NCBI RefSeq assembly: GCF_016801865.2
Contig: NC_068938.1
Location: forward strand, 219,731,827-219,795,826
Length of the DNA: 64,000 nt
Direction of reading: 5' to 3'
Source of the DNA: Culex pipiens pallens
Taxonomy: Eukaryota; Arthropoda; Insecta; Diptera; Culicidae
Part shown: one piece after another, positions 35,328 to 45,110 of the stretch
Position numbering within the stretch: the stretch's first letter is position 1
Layout: each line of letters starts with the position of its first letter
Notes under the pieces: generated by a model
Databases searched by the model: none
Seen by the model: only the letters and a program-made list of their open reading frames with translations
Told to the model about the DNA's origin: nothing
Position numbers and translations under genes: made by a program

Positions 35328-35399
35328 CCAAATATGCGGAAATTCCGCCATCCCGCCGTTCCGGTTCGGTCCACCGGGTGACATGTCCATCAGGACCAT
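35328..35399 (-). CDS. Orphan first coding exon, unknown protein
   Basis: On the minus strand an ATG in fair context (TTTAACATGG) opens 24 codons (MVLMDMSPGGPNRNGG... ending FPHIW) up to a perfect GTGAGT donor in phase 0. GC content is well above the flanks. The first possible acceptor is only 33 bp on, too short for an intron. The next good in-phase partner I can find is the exon at 26415-26248. A pair of exons split by 8.9 kb of satellite would be unusual but phase-compatible. No homologue recognised. Confidence 0.35.
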
Positions 35400-35530
35400 G
35401 TTAAACGAACGCCGGATGTTGTTCCTTCACGAGCACACGCGATTCGACTCGAGAATTTTCGATTTCAACTGCGCCACACAAGCAGGATCGAACACGCGTG
35501 CGGTTGAAAACAAAAGACAGCTTGATCAAC

Positions 35531-35630
35531 CATGGTGCGTTCGTTAGGGGAGTGTCACCCAGTTTAGGTGTCATGGTGCGTTCGTTAGGGGAGCGTCGCC
35601 CAGTTTAGGTGTCATGGTGTGTTCGTTTTG
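35531..35630. repeat. 41-bp tandem repeat, about 2.4 copies
   Basis: The unit starting catggtgcgttcgttagggg repeats at 35531 and 35572 with two substitutions, and a partial third copy starts at 35613. It lies just upstream of the orphan exon at 35399 and beside octamer array 4. Confidence 0.9.
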
Positions 35631-35659
35631 TGATCTTTAATATTTTTTGCCGTTTCTAT

Positions 35660-36483
35660 TAATGTTTAAATGTTTAAATGTTTAAATGTTTAAATGTTTA
35701 AATGTTTAAATGTTTAAATGTTTAAATGTTTAAATGTTTAAATGTTTAAATGTTTAAATGTTTAAATGTTTAAATGTTTAAATGTTTAAATGTTTAAATG
35801 TTTAAATGTTTAAATGTTTAAATGTTTAAATGTTTAAATGTTTAAATGTTTAAATGTTTAAATGTTTAAATGTTTAAATGTTTAAATGTTTAAATGTTTA
35901 AATGTTTAAATGTTTAAATGTTTAAATGTTTAAATGTTTAAATGTTTAAATGTTTAAATGTTTAAATGTTTAAATGTTTAAATGTTTAAATGTTTAAATG
36001 TTTAAATGTTTAAATGTTTAAATGTTTAAATGTTTAAATGTTTAAATGTTTAAATGTTTAAATGTTTAAATGTTTAAATGTTTAAATGTTTAAATGTTTA
36101 AATGTTTAAATGTTTAAATGTTTAAATGTTTAAATGTTTAAATGTTTAAATGTTTAAATGTTTAAATGTTTAAATGTTTAAATGTTTAAATGTTTAAATG
36201 TTTAAATGTTTAAATGTTTAAATGTTTAAATGTTTAAATGTTTAAATGTTTAAATGTTTAAATGTTTAAATGTTTAAATGTTTAAATGTTTAAATGTTTA
36301 AATGTTTAAATGTTTAAATGTTTAAATGTTTAAATGTTTAAATGTTTAAATGTTTAAATGTTTAAATGTTTAAATGTTTAAATGTTTAAATGTTTAAATG
36401 TTTAAATGTTTAAATGTTTAAATGTTTAAATGTTTAAATGTTTAAATGTTTAAATATTTAAATGTTTAAATGTTTAAATGTTT
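35660..36483. repeat. Octamer satellite array 4, unit TGTTTAAA
   Basis: About 103 copies of an 8-bp unit with a single visible substitution (tattt for tgttt near 36454). It is the most homogeneous array in the cluster. Confidence 0.98.
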
Positions 36484-37070
36484 TTAATATTTAATATTTT
36501 AATTTTTTAATATTTAATTTTTTTAATATTTTAACATTTTAAAATTTTAATATTTAATTTTTTTAATATTTTAACATTTTAAAATTTTAATATTTTAATA
36601 TTTTAATATTTTAATATTTTAATATTTTAATATTTTAATATTTTAATATTTTAATATTTTAATATTTTAATATTTTAATATTTTAATATTTTAATATTTT
36701 AATATTTTAATATTTTAATATTTTAATATTTTAATATTTTAATATTTTAATATTTTAATATTTTAATATTTTAATATTTTAATATTTTAATATTTTAATA
36801 TTTTAATATTTTAATATTTTTATATTTTAATATTTTAATATTTTAATATTTTAATATTTTAATATTTTAATATTTTAATATTTTAATATTTTAATATTTT
36901 AATATTTTAATATTTTAATATTTTAATATTTTAATATTTTAATATTTTAATATTTTAATATTTTAATATTTTAATATTTTAATATTTTAATATTTTAATA
37001 TTTTAATATTTTAATATTTTAATATTTTAATATTTTAATATTTTAATATTTTAATATTTTTATATTTTCA
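36484..37070. repeat. Octamer satellite array 5, unit TATTTTAA
   Basis: A short irregular lead-in (36484-36590, with its own near-duplicate 45-bp block) precedes about 60 copies of an 8-bp unit. One substitution near 36820 and one at the right edge share the form tttttatatttt. Confidence 0.96.
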
Positions 37071-37437
37071 ATACTTTTATTACATGATTCGCATTATTTA
37101 AAAAAAATCGTTCAAAAAAAGTTCACACTATGCAACTATAACATTACAATGAAACTTACTGTAACAAAAAATTGAAAAAAATGCATCATGAGATTTCCAA
37201 TAACAAAACCATAATATTTGCTGTATTCATGAAATGTACAGTAGTTTTATTGTTTCAATTTATAACATTTCCAATAACAAAACCATGAAATTTGCTGTAA
37301 CCATGAAATCTACGATAACTTTATCGTCATTCCAATGAAGTTAAAAAAAATCAACCATAAACTTACCATAAATATTATAATATCTATTGTAACTTCATGG
37401 TTTTGACAATACAAATCATCATATAATTTTATTCGGG
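37071..37437. mobile_element. MITE-derived sequence, one end CCCGAATAAAA
   Basis: The right edge, inverted, begins TCCCGAATAAAATTATATGA, like the ends of the elements at 18474 and 25703. The interior repeats aaccatgaaatttgctgta-type blocks. The left end is not visible beside the octamer array. Confidence 0.4.
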
Positions 37438-37795
37438 ATGCTTAACCTGCAACATCTTTGAGCTCACTAAAGTGCAGGACAGGCATCATACGGCCGAGCT
37501 CTAATCTATCATTATACATACACTCTATTCGCAAAGGTCACCACGCTAACCCTCGGCATCCTCGTTTGTAGACGGTCTTCAATCTATTTAAATAAAAATC
37601 AAAGTGGGCAATTTTTCAAACAACTTTGGGATTTTAAAATACTTTGGGAGCAATATCTTTATCATTTTTTAGAACGCAAAAAGTTAGATTTGTTTTTTAT
37701 GACGATGCATTTTTTTCTTTTTTTTTGTGCTGATGTCCCCTAGCTCTGAATAGCTCCCTATAAAATTTGAGCTTGATCCGATAAGTATCAATTTC
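37438..37795. other. Unique spacer
   Basis: AT-rich DNA with a short GC-richer part at 37440-37580. I see no gene or repeat in it. Confidence 0.4.
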
Positions 37796-38270
37796 AGTAG
37801 AGCAATTTTCTACGAAATCGGCCGATTTCGACCATATTTATTTTTAAGTTTTTTGTTGATTTGGCTCAAATTTGTGAGGGCCTTCCCTATGACCAAAGAA
37901 GCTGTCCAGGTTTTTAAGCGAAGATGGCGTTCGAATGGTGAACACCCGAACAGTCAAAATCGCGCAATAGAACCAACATTAGAAAAAAAAAAAGTATGAC
38001 TGTCATGCCATGGCACACTTTTTTCGTAATGTTGGTACCAGTGCGTGATTTTGACATTCGAACGCCATCTTCGATAAAAAATCTGGAGGTTCCTAAATAT
38101 TCGAAAATCTGTAACTTTTGAATGAATTTTCTGATCAATTTGGAGTCTACGACAAAGGTGTGGACTATTCACAAAAAATAGGTACATGGAAAAAATGGCG
38201 ATTTTTTTATTAACTCAATTTCTCAAAAGGCGTATTTTTTTATTTTCGAGATTTTGTATCCAGATTTTAA
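37796..38270. repeat. Fragment of the long-inverted-repeat family
   Basis: Shares gtagagcaatt-ctacgaaatcggccgatttcg and the segment aaatctgtaacttttgaatg with the left arm of the 13155-14634 element. Between them is a diverged block with its own inverted match (aagatggcgttcgaatg near 37921 and cattcgaacgccatctt near 38055). Confidence 0.6.
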
Positions 38271-38463
38271 AGCAAAGATGGCGTTGCGAAACCCCCCCCT
38301 CCGCCCCCCCCCCCATTCGAGTCGGCCCGAAAAATCAGGGAGATATTTTTTTTTAAACTTTGAAATGTCAATGAAAATTTTAGTCAAATCAGCTGAAATC
38401 AATTTTTGAGTTTGGGTTCATTATAAAATCTTTTGAATTTTTGAAAATTTGTGTTGTTTTAAA
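38271..38463. other. C-rich tract and AT-rich spacer
   Basis: Includes cytosine-rich runs at 38293-38315 interrupted by a few other bases. No gene seen. Confidence 0.5.
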
Positions 38464-39360
38464 CTTTGTTCGGAAACTCATTAAAAACAACACCAAGTCT
38501 GTTTGTCCCATCGTTAAACTTCTACGCATAGGTGTCCCACCAAGTATTTTCTATACCAGAACCATTAGTTTTTATGAAGCATTATGACTTGTTTACCTTT
38601 TGTATAGCAAGAGGATTAAAAATAAGAGTGATAAACTACTAACCAGTGCGATTAGGGACACATAGAGCGAATAGGAACCCACGGGACAATTATGCGTAGA
38701 AACACAGAAATCGGTCGAAAAATTTCAATCGCGTTTTTCTCAGTTGCACTTTTTTGAACATGGGACAATTATGCGTAGAACGGCAGTTTAGTATCGCAAA
38801 AAGTATTTTTTCGCTAAAACTTTTGGTTTTGTCAAATCTTACATTTTTTGAACACTAATGATTGCAAAACAACTGAACTGCCGTTCTACACATAATTGTC
38901 CCATGTCATTTTTGGTCGATTCTGACTTTTTGTCATTTTTAGGTTTAGTTTGACGTTTACTTTTCGAGAAAAAAAACATAAAATCTAGTACTTTGTTCGG
39001 AAATTCATTGAAAACAACACCAAGTCTGTTTGTATTTTCTTTCTCGAACAAGACACTTTACGACGTATTGTGTCTTGTTTACCTATTGTATAGCAAGAGG
39101 ATTACAAATAAGAGTGATAAACTGCTAACTGGGATGATTAGGGACTTATGGGGTGAATAGGGACCCACGGGACAATTATGCGTAGAAACACAAAAAATGA
39201 ACGAAAAAATTCAATCGCGTTTTTCTCATTTCTAGAGTTCTTTTTTTTGATTGGGTCCTATAAACATATGAAAGACAATAGTTTATTGGTTCTTTTTCAA
39301 AAAAAAAACTCTGGAGTTGCACTTTTTTTTTTTTTTAAATGGGCAATTATGCGTAAAACG
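38464..39360. repeat. Tandemly duplicated interspersed repeat with ATTATGCGTAGAA motif
   Basis: The segment near 38465-38790 (starting at tcggaaactcattaaaaac) recurs near 38998-39360 in the same orientation, both with gggacaattatgcgtagaa. An inverted copy of that motif sits between them at about 38880-38906. The family is not recognised. Confidence 0.6.
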
Positions 39361-39612
39361 GCAGTGAACCAGTGTAAAATGAATTTTTCAATTCAATTCA
39401 ATTGGTGTTTATTAGAATTTAACAGTTCTGCTCCAGGATGTTACATTTGCAATTCAGAGATTTGGAGAACCTTTCAACTGAGATCAATTCATTAGCCTTT
39501 ACAGGGAGGGTACATGTTTCTAAGTTTTGATGTTACTAGCTGCGTGCTCTTTTAGGGAAAATTAATTTTGAGAAAAAAAAACCCTAGATCTATGTTTGGC
39601 TTAAGACTAATA

Positions 39613-40309
39613 TCACAGTTGTTGACGGAGGAGTGCTTCGATGAGCGGATTCGTTGACATCCCACAGGAAGTCCTGAAGGTTCTCGTTGCCTTTTCGATG
39701 CTTGCGTCGATGGTGTCGACGCCGGCCAGCTCGTGTAGATCGTCGGTCGGGTACCACGGGTCCAAGTTGTGCACCATCTTGAGCAGCTTGTTCTGCTTCA
39801 CCTGGAGTCGCTTACGGTGCGATTTGGCGCAGTTGCCCCAGACCGCAGCAGCGTAGGTCAGCATTGGACGGATGATGCACTTGACCACGAGCGACTTGTT
39901 CTTGATGCTCAGCTTCGACCGCCGATTCAGCAGGGAGTAGAGCGCCTTGGTGGAACGATCCACCTTCCCGATGATGTAGTTCACGTGCTTGTCGTACTTT
40001 AGCTTCTTGTCATGCACCACTCCCAGGTACCTGACCTCTTCGTCCCACGTCGCAGGCTGGCCGTTGACGCTGATCGATCTGCGGGGAAGGTGCCGAGCAG
40101 CACGCCTCCTGGTGAAGAAGATGGACTGGGTTTTCCCAGCATTCAGCTTGATGCGCCACTTCCGCTGAAACTCCTCGAGGTTGTTCTGTGCCGCTTGGAG
40201 GTGGGTGACGACGATCTTCGGGTCCTTATCCGATGCCAAGTATGCAGTGTCATCCGCAAAGAATGCGTACGACACTCCATCGATCATCGGCACGTCGGAG
40301 GTGAGGATG
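39613..40309 (-). pseudogene. Reverse transcriptase C-terminal part (Jockey-like)
   Basis: An open frame of about 230 codons with the FADD catalytic motif near its start, then the RT connection and the C-terminal region rich in basic residues (KRLQVKQNKLLKMVHNLDPWYP). The upstream RT half is separated by the hAT-type insertion at 40318-41559, then truncated. The frame itself has no internal stop, suggesting a young insertion. Confidence 0.85.
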
Positions 40310-40317
40310 TTGTAGAG

Positions 40318-41559
40318 CAGGGGTGCCCAAAGTATGGCCCGCGGGCCAAACGTGGCCCGCGAGGTGATATTTTGTGGCCCGCGGACCCATTTTGAATGAT
40401 CATGTAAAATGGCCCGTTGACCACTTGTAAAATGATTTTTTTACTTTTTCAAAATTATGGTTTATTTTAAGCTCTTATATGGTAATCTTTTTTATTTTTT
40501 TTGTTAATAACAAATCTTATGATTTATCAATATTTAGATCCCCACTTTAGGATACAAATAATATGTTCAAAATATTTTATAATTAAAACAATTTCACACG
40601 TTTCAATGTGAGTGAAACTAGTAAATGTCGTCAAAACTTTCATCAAACATTTTTAGAAATATCAAAAAGACGTTCAAGTTTGACTTAGGTAGAATTCTGT
40701 AATAGTTGCAAAAATAAAAGTTTTCTTTATTAATTTGCAAGTCACCCTCAAACTTACATTGCACTTCATTAGGGATTCGAACTCATTACAGTTAGATAAC
40801 GAATCTGATTGACTATCAACTGATTCAGGCAGACAAAATGTGGAAATCGGAGGATCAAGTTTGCAGCAAATATTTTACAAAGCTTTCGTCGATCAACCCA
40901 CCCCTCCACCATTATTAAAAAATTGACTCGAAAAACCTGGAGCAAAAATATATTTTCAAAAAACTTGAAAAATGAAATTTAAGAGCATTCAGCTGAAATT
41001 AATTAAATATGCATTCCTTTACATTTAAAATCATTTGAGCATGTTTGGGTTTATTAAAAATAATTTGAATTTTAGTGAATTTTCGATGAAATAAATAAAT
41101 GTTGCTTCGCTTTTTTTGTTTAAATAATGATTGCAGGTTAACTATACGGAACCTTAAAACATTTTCCAATTTTTTTTTTTTTTTCATTGAAATGTTGAAA
41201 TTCTGGATATCAACGATTTTGCATTAGCCACAGTTAACTTATAGAAGAATTGTTCAACATGTAATGTCACCACAATTTTCGAAATATAAAAACAAAACAT
41301 TATTTTTTTTAAATACAAGTACATTCAGCTAAGAACTTTTTTTTTCAAATACCAGAAACAACAATACCGATAGAAACTCGATATTTTGTGGTTTCTATTA
41401 TTTCGAAAAGATTTTTTTTTAATAACAGAAATGTCCGATTATTTACATTAAAATAACGTAATTTATTTTTTTAACAACCTTTTTTTTTTGTAAATTTGGC
41501 CCGCAAGCTCATTTGAGCTTCAAATTTGGCCCGGCCTTCAAAAACTTTGAGCACCCCTG
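40318..41559. mobile_element. Non-autonomous hAT-type element nested in the Jockey fragment
   Basis: Terminal inverted repeats CAGGGGTGCCCAAAGT and, inverted, CAGGGGTGCTCAAAGT. An 8-bp target duplication, ttgtagag, at 40310-40317 and 41560-41567. Subterminal GGCCCGC repeats at both ends. TIR, 8-bp TSD and GGCCCGC blocks are hAT hallmarks. The 1242-bp body is AT-rich with no long frame (best about 62 codons), so it is non-autonomous. Confidence 0.9.
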
Positions 41560-41724
41560 TTGTAGAGAGTCGGGCTCAGCACTGATCCTTGGGGCACGCC
41601 GAAGGGGATGTTGTGGACGGAGGAACGCTCGCCATTCACCGTCACCGTAAACGACCGATTCGTCAGGAACGACTCGACGATCTTGACCAGGAACGGCTGG
41701 AGGTTCGAGCGTAAAATGAATTTT

Positions 41725-41886
41725 AAACAACTTTTTACATTAAAATGTGTAGACTATGGCTTGTTATCACAATTATTATATTTTTTTATTGTGAACTTTC
41801 GAATCTCTGCTCTTATCAATAACAAACACAATTTAAATGTGAGACTCGACTTCGACTCAACATAAGCAGTGATCAATGCTTCCAAA
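41725..41886 (+). promoter_or_regulatory. Short upstream region of lectin CTL2
   Basis: Only 162 bp separate the Jockey target duplication from the CTL2 start codon. The stretch has two GATA-type sites (ttatca near 41764 and 41813), which in insects often mark fat-body or gut expression, and no clear TATA box at a usual distance. The function is inference. Confidence 0.3.
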
Positions 41887-42425
41887 ATGTTGTCGAAAAG
41901 AAGTCTAGGAGTGTTCGTGGCAGTAAATTTAATTGTTTTAGCTTGTAGTGCCAATAAAACCTACCACATTCCGAGTATTCGCGTAAAATCAAGAAAAACC
42001 GTAAGTCAAATGTTTGTTTGAACTTAGATTCTTCCAAACAGGCAAACTGGTTCAAAGCGAACGAGTTCTGCAACTCGCTGCGAATGCGGCTGGTCACGAT
42101 AAAATCCGCAGCCGAAAACAACGCCCTGGCCGAGTTTATCCGCGCAACGGACAAGTTCTCCGAGGACAACTGCAGCTTCTGGATCGGCGGCAGCGACCTG
42201 GCCGAGGAGGGCACGTTCATCTGGACGGGGACGGGAGAACGCGTAACGTTTACCAACTGGCGCCGGGGCGAACCGAACGACGAGCACGGGGAGGAGGATT
42301 GCCTGCAGTTGGCGTACATTCCGGGCTGGGAGTACTTTTGGCACTGGAACGATAACCAGTGCGCGGGGCAGTCACTGTATTTTGTGTGCGAGGAGGTGCC
42401 GTGCGATTGTGTGGCGCCGTTTTAG
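41887..42425 (+). CDS. Secreted C-type lectin (CTL2), paralogue of CTL1
   Basis: Two exons: 41887-41982 and 42042-42425, intron 59 bp (GTAAAA...CAAACAG) in phase 0, at the same protein position as in CTL1 (...IPSIR|ANWFKA versus ...IPNIR|ANWFKA). A stronger-looking donor, GTAAGT at 42001, would give a 41-bp intron and six extra residues; I prefer 41983 because it matches CTL1. The product is 159 residues: signal peptide 1-22 (SLGVFVAVNLIVLACSA), then one C-type lectin domain with SFWIGGSDLAEEGTF, EPN (RGEPNDEHGEEDC) and WND (HWNDNQC). These residues predict calcium-dependent, mannose-type sugar binding outside the cell. A poly(A)-like ATTAAA lies 23 bp after the stop. It converges on PNKP with 100 bp between the stop codons. 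Confidence 0.88.
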
Positions 42426-42447
42426 GGGGGGAGTTTCTTTTGTAGAG

Positions 42448-42453
42448 ATTAAA
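42448..42453 (+). terminator. Probable poly(A) signal of CTL2 (ATTAAA)
   Basis: ATTAAA, the commonest variant hexamer, 23 bp after the stop and before the end of the convergent PNKP gene. No AATAAA is nearer on this strand. Confidence 0.4.
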
Positions 42454-42525
42454 CTTTTTGGTTTCGTAATTTGTTCAGTGATTCTTCGATATAAATACAA
42501 TTTAAAACTTAACGTAAAATTCAAC

Positions 42526-44364
42526 TTAACTCTCCAACAGATACAACTTGTACAGTTTTTCGTCAGCTTCAGACTCGAAATTGGGAACGAAATTTACCTT
42601 AACTATCTCGTCGAATCCTTCCGAGAGGGCAGGTTCTTGGTATTTCGATCTGAAATAAATAATCACGTCAAAAATGGTATTTTAAAAGATCCCAAAAGCC
42701 AAACTCACTTGTACATATTGAACACCATGTCGTTGATCGACGAATGCGATCGATCCGTCAACTCGCGGAACACGTTGTTGTGCCGGGACTGCTTGTAGGT
42801 GGCGCCCATGACAAAGCACCGACAGGGCACGTTCCGCTTCTTTGCCAGCTCCACAAACCGCTTTCGGCTGTCCACGTCCGGATTGGTATTGTCCACGACG
42901 GCTCGCTTTCCACTCTTCAGCGTACTATCGAGCAGCGAGACGCACTTTTGCCACGAACCCAGCGCATCCCGGTTGATGTGAACGTAGCCCTTCGATTCGA
43001 GTTGCGCCCGGGCAAAGTGACTCTTGCCGGAACCCGGGAAACCAACCATTACGATCACTTCCTGCTGGGAAGAGGTAAGTTTGCTGCCCGGAGGGTCGAG
43101 TTGTTGACGTTTTTCGAGGGCAACTCGCGGATCAAACTCCGGTTTGACCCAGTCGGCCTCCTTGGCGTTCTGGAAGTGTGCTTCTGGCGTGAGGAACGGA
43201 ATTCCAACGTTCAGTGCCATCAACCGATCCGCGCAAGAATGGTCCTTTTTTCGCTTGACCGGCTTCTTCACCTCAGGACGACCGGCAGCGTCACCGACGT
43301 AGAAACTGCGCGCCTTGTCCACCTTAACTCCGTCGTTTTTCAGCTGGCACAGCGTGTCCCACATTCCGGTCAGCGGCTTCCGGTACTTGCCCTTGCCAGT
43401 TGAAATGAAAACCTGCATCGGCAAATTCAGCTTCGCCTGAAGCGCTTCTATTTTCGTACGAAACTCCTCGATCTTCAGCTTTCCCTTCGAGATTCCAGCT
43501 TGATTTGTAAATATGACAATCTTGAACCCGTTCTTGTGCAACGTCTTCAACTTGCCAGGCACTTCGGGGAAGGCAATCTGCCAATCGTCGATCGTCTTAG
43601 GAAACACGTTCCCCGATTTGGTCTTGATCAGCGTTCCGTCCATGTCATACGACGCAACCTTCTCCGACGCCACCAAATCTTTGCTCGTGTAAATGTACAA
43701 CTGCTTCCCGTCCAGATCCTCCCATTTGCACTCTTTGGTGGGCACCAACGTCTTCTTTGAACTACCGCCGTTGCTAACCTTCTCAACGCTAGCGGAACTA
43801 GAACTACTTCCGGTTCGCTCCTCCCTCCGCTTCTTCGTCTTCTTCTCCCCCGACTCACCATCGTCACGTTTCTCATCCTTGGACAGGCTCCTCTTGTGAG
43901 ATTCACGCTTTTCCTCCTTTTTAGAGTCCTTCTTCACCCGCTCCTCTTTTTTCGAGTCCTTCCTTTCCTTCGTCGGCTTGACCTTCTTCTCCTCAAACTT
44001 AAACTCAAACGTGTACTGGTGATTCCCCGGCAGCAACTCCAAAATGTCCCCGTCGTAAGCCTCATAGCCCAAATCCTTCTCCAGCTGCTTCCCGTTCAGC
44101 ACCGACGGGTTCGACCCGAGCGATTTGACCAGCACGAAACCACCGGGTAAATTGGCCTTCAAGCAAACTAAATTCAAAATCATCATTAAAACAAATCAGT
44201 ACAAAAAAAACCTACAACCAACCTTGTTGCCGGGAGCAGCACGGGTCCTGGATCTGCGTCTCCGGGCTTCGCCCGATGAACTTGCGCTCGGTGTCGATCC
44301 GGATGGGCGGATGGCAGTCCGTCAGCGGCTTTATGAAGCACTCTTTGAGCGTTTTTGAGTCCAT
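42526..44364 (-). CDS. Pnkp: Bifunctional polynucleotide 3'-phosphatase / 5'-kinase (PNKP)
   Basis: Three exons on the minus strand: 44364-44223, 44167-42709 and 42649-42526, introns of 55 and 59 bp, phases 1 and 2. The product is 574 residues (human PNKP 521). Residues 1-108 are an FHA domain (KFIGRSPETQIQD, CSRQQV, LGSNPSVLNG), which in PNKP binds phosphorylated XRCC1/XRCC4-type partners. A Lys/Glu/Ser-rich linker follows to about 200. The HAD-type phosphatase has the catalytic DMDGT at about 222-226 and TNQAGI. The kinase has the P-loop GFPGSGKS at about 423-430, INRDALG with the likely catalytic Asp near 448, and DNTNPD. Exon 3 restores the family's C-terminal tail (EPALSEGFDEIVKVNFVP); without it the reading would stop at MYK. 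Start chosen for its good context (CGAAAATGG) and FHA fit. The enzyme repairs DNA strand-break ends by removing 3'-phosphate and phosphorylating 5'-OH. All key residues are present. Confidence 0.95.
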
Positions 44365-45110
44365 TTTCGAGCGGATTTGGCCGAGGTATTGGGATTGTGG
44401 AAATTTGGCGGCGTTTCGAAAGCGCAAAAACAACAACATTGAAATTTGAACCGCGACCCGAAGATGACAGTTCTGTGCCCACTGGAAAAGATATGCGATG
44501 GAGAGAGATGTCACAAAGTCACGGGAGACTTTTCAAAATGACGGATGTGACATTTAATAGTAGTTTAAGAATTTAAGAATTTAAGGAGGGAAAAATTTAA
44601 GAATTTGGGTATTTTTTAGAGACTCACAATTTTAAAATTCAAGTATATTATAATTTAAGAATATTATAATTGAGGAATATTATAATTGTATAGCTTTAGA
44701 ATTTTAGATATTTGAGATATTTATAATTTGGAATTTTAGATTTAGAAAATTTTACAGTTTTAGAATGTGTTAGTTTTATAAATAAGGATTTTAGAATTTT
44801 AGAGTTCAAAAGTTGAATCTTGGATTTTGGAGTTGTAGAATTTTTAAATTGAAGAATCCTGGAGCAAGAGTATATTGAAACAAATTGAAAAAAGGTTGAT
44901 AATTAATTAAGATTTACACACAAACATAAACACCACCATCACCGCAACCGTTGGTTGTCCTCACCCAATTCCGTTCTCCGTGGTATTCCGTTTACACTTC
45001 CACTTTCGACATCAATCCCCGGCGGATTGATTCCGTGATTTTCCGTCGTCCCTTCAGCACTAATTCACCTCCTCCAACGACGCACCAGTTTCAAAAAAAA
45101 TCAAACCATC
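44365..45110. other. Intergenic DNA upstream of PNKP
   Basis: The first 150 bp must hold the PNKP promoter. From 44570 to 44850 the DNA is a degenerate run of ttaagaattt / tttagaattt blocks, a decayed simple repeat. No gene seen. Confidence 0.5.

Larger units (their letters stand above)
39388..41710 (-). mobile_element. 5'-truncated Jockey-clade non-LTR retrotransposon (interrupted)
   Basis: Minus-strand element. It starts inside the reverse transcriptase (FLTNRSFTVTVNG ... GVPQGSVLSPTLYN at 41708-41568) and continues after the nested insertion with ILTSDVP, the catalytic FADD box (YAFFADDTAYLAS), the LGVVHDKKL block and the thumb region to a stop at 39613. A 3' UTR ends in a TTGAA-type simple repeat near 39388. 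The flanks carry a 14-bp duplication, gtaaaatgaatttt, at 39374-39387 and 41711-41724, as expected for target-primed reverse transcription. Without the insert about 1.07 kb remains; the endonuclease, ORF1 and first half of the RT are missing, so it cannot move by itself. The duplication edge is 162 bp from the start codon of lectin CTL2. Confidence 0.88.

Noticed and set aside
26501..37070. CRISPR array
   Set aside because: Units are 8 bp and contiguous with no spacers, in a eukaryotic context; these are satellites.
25703..37437. One giant composite transposon with CCCG(C/A)ATAAA ends enclosing the satellites
   Set aside because: The ends look alike, but each flank can be explained as a separate MITE and no target duplication links them.
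42001..42041. 41-bp intron using the GTAAGT at 42001 in lectin CTL2
   Set aside because: In phase, but shorter than usual insect introns; the donor at 41983 gives 59 bp and matches the paralogue's intron position.
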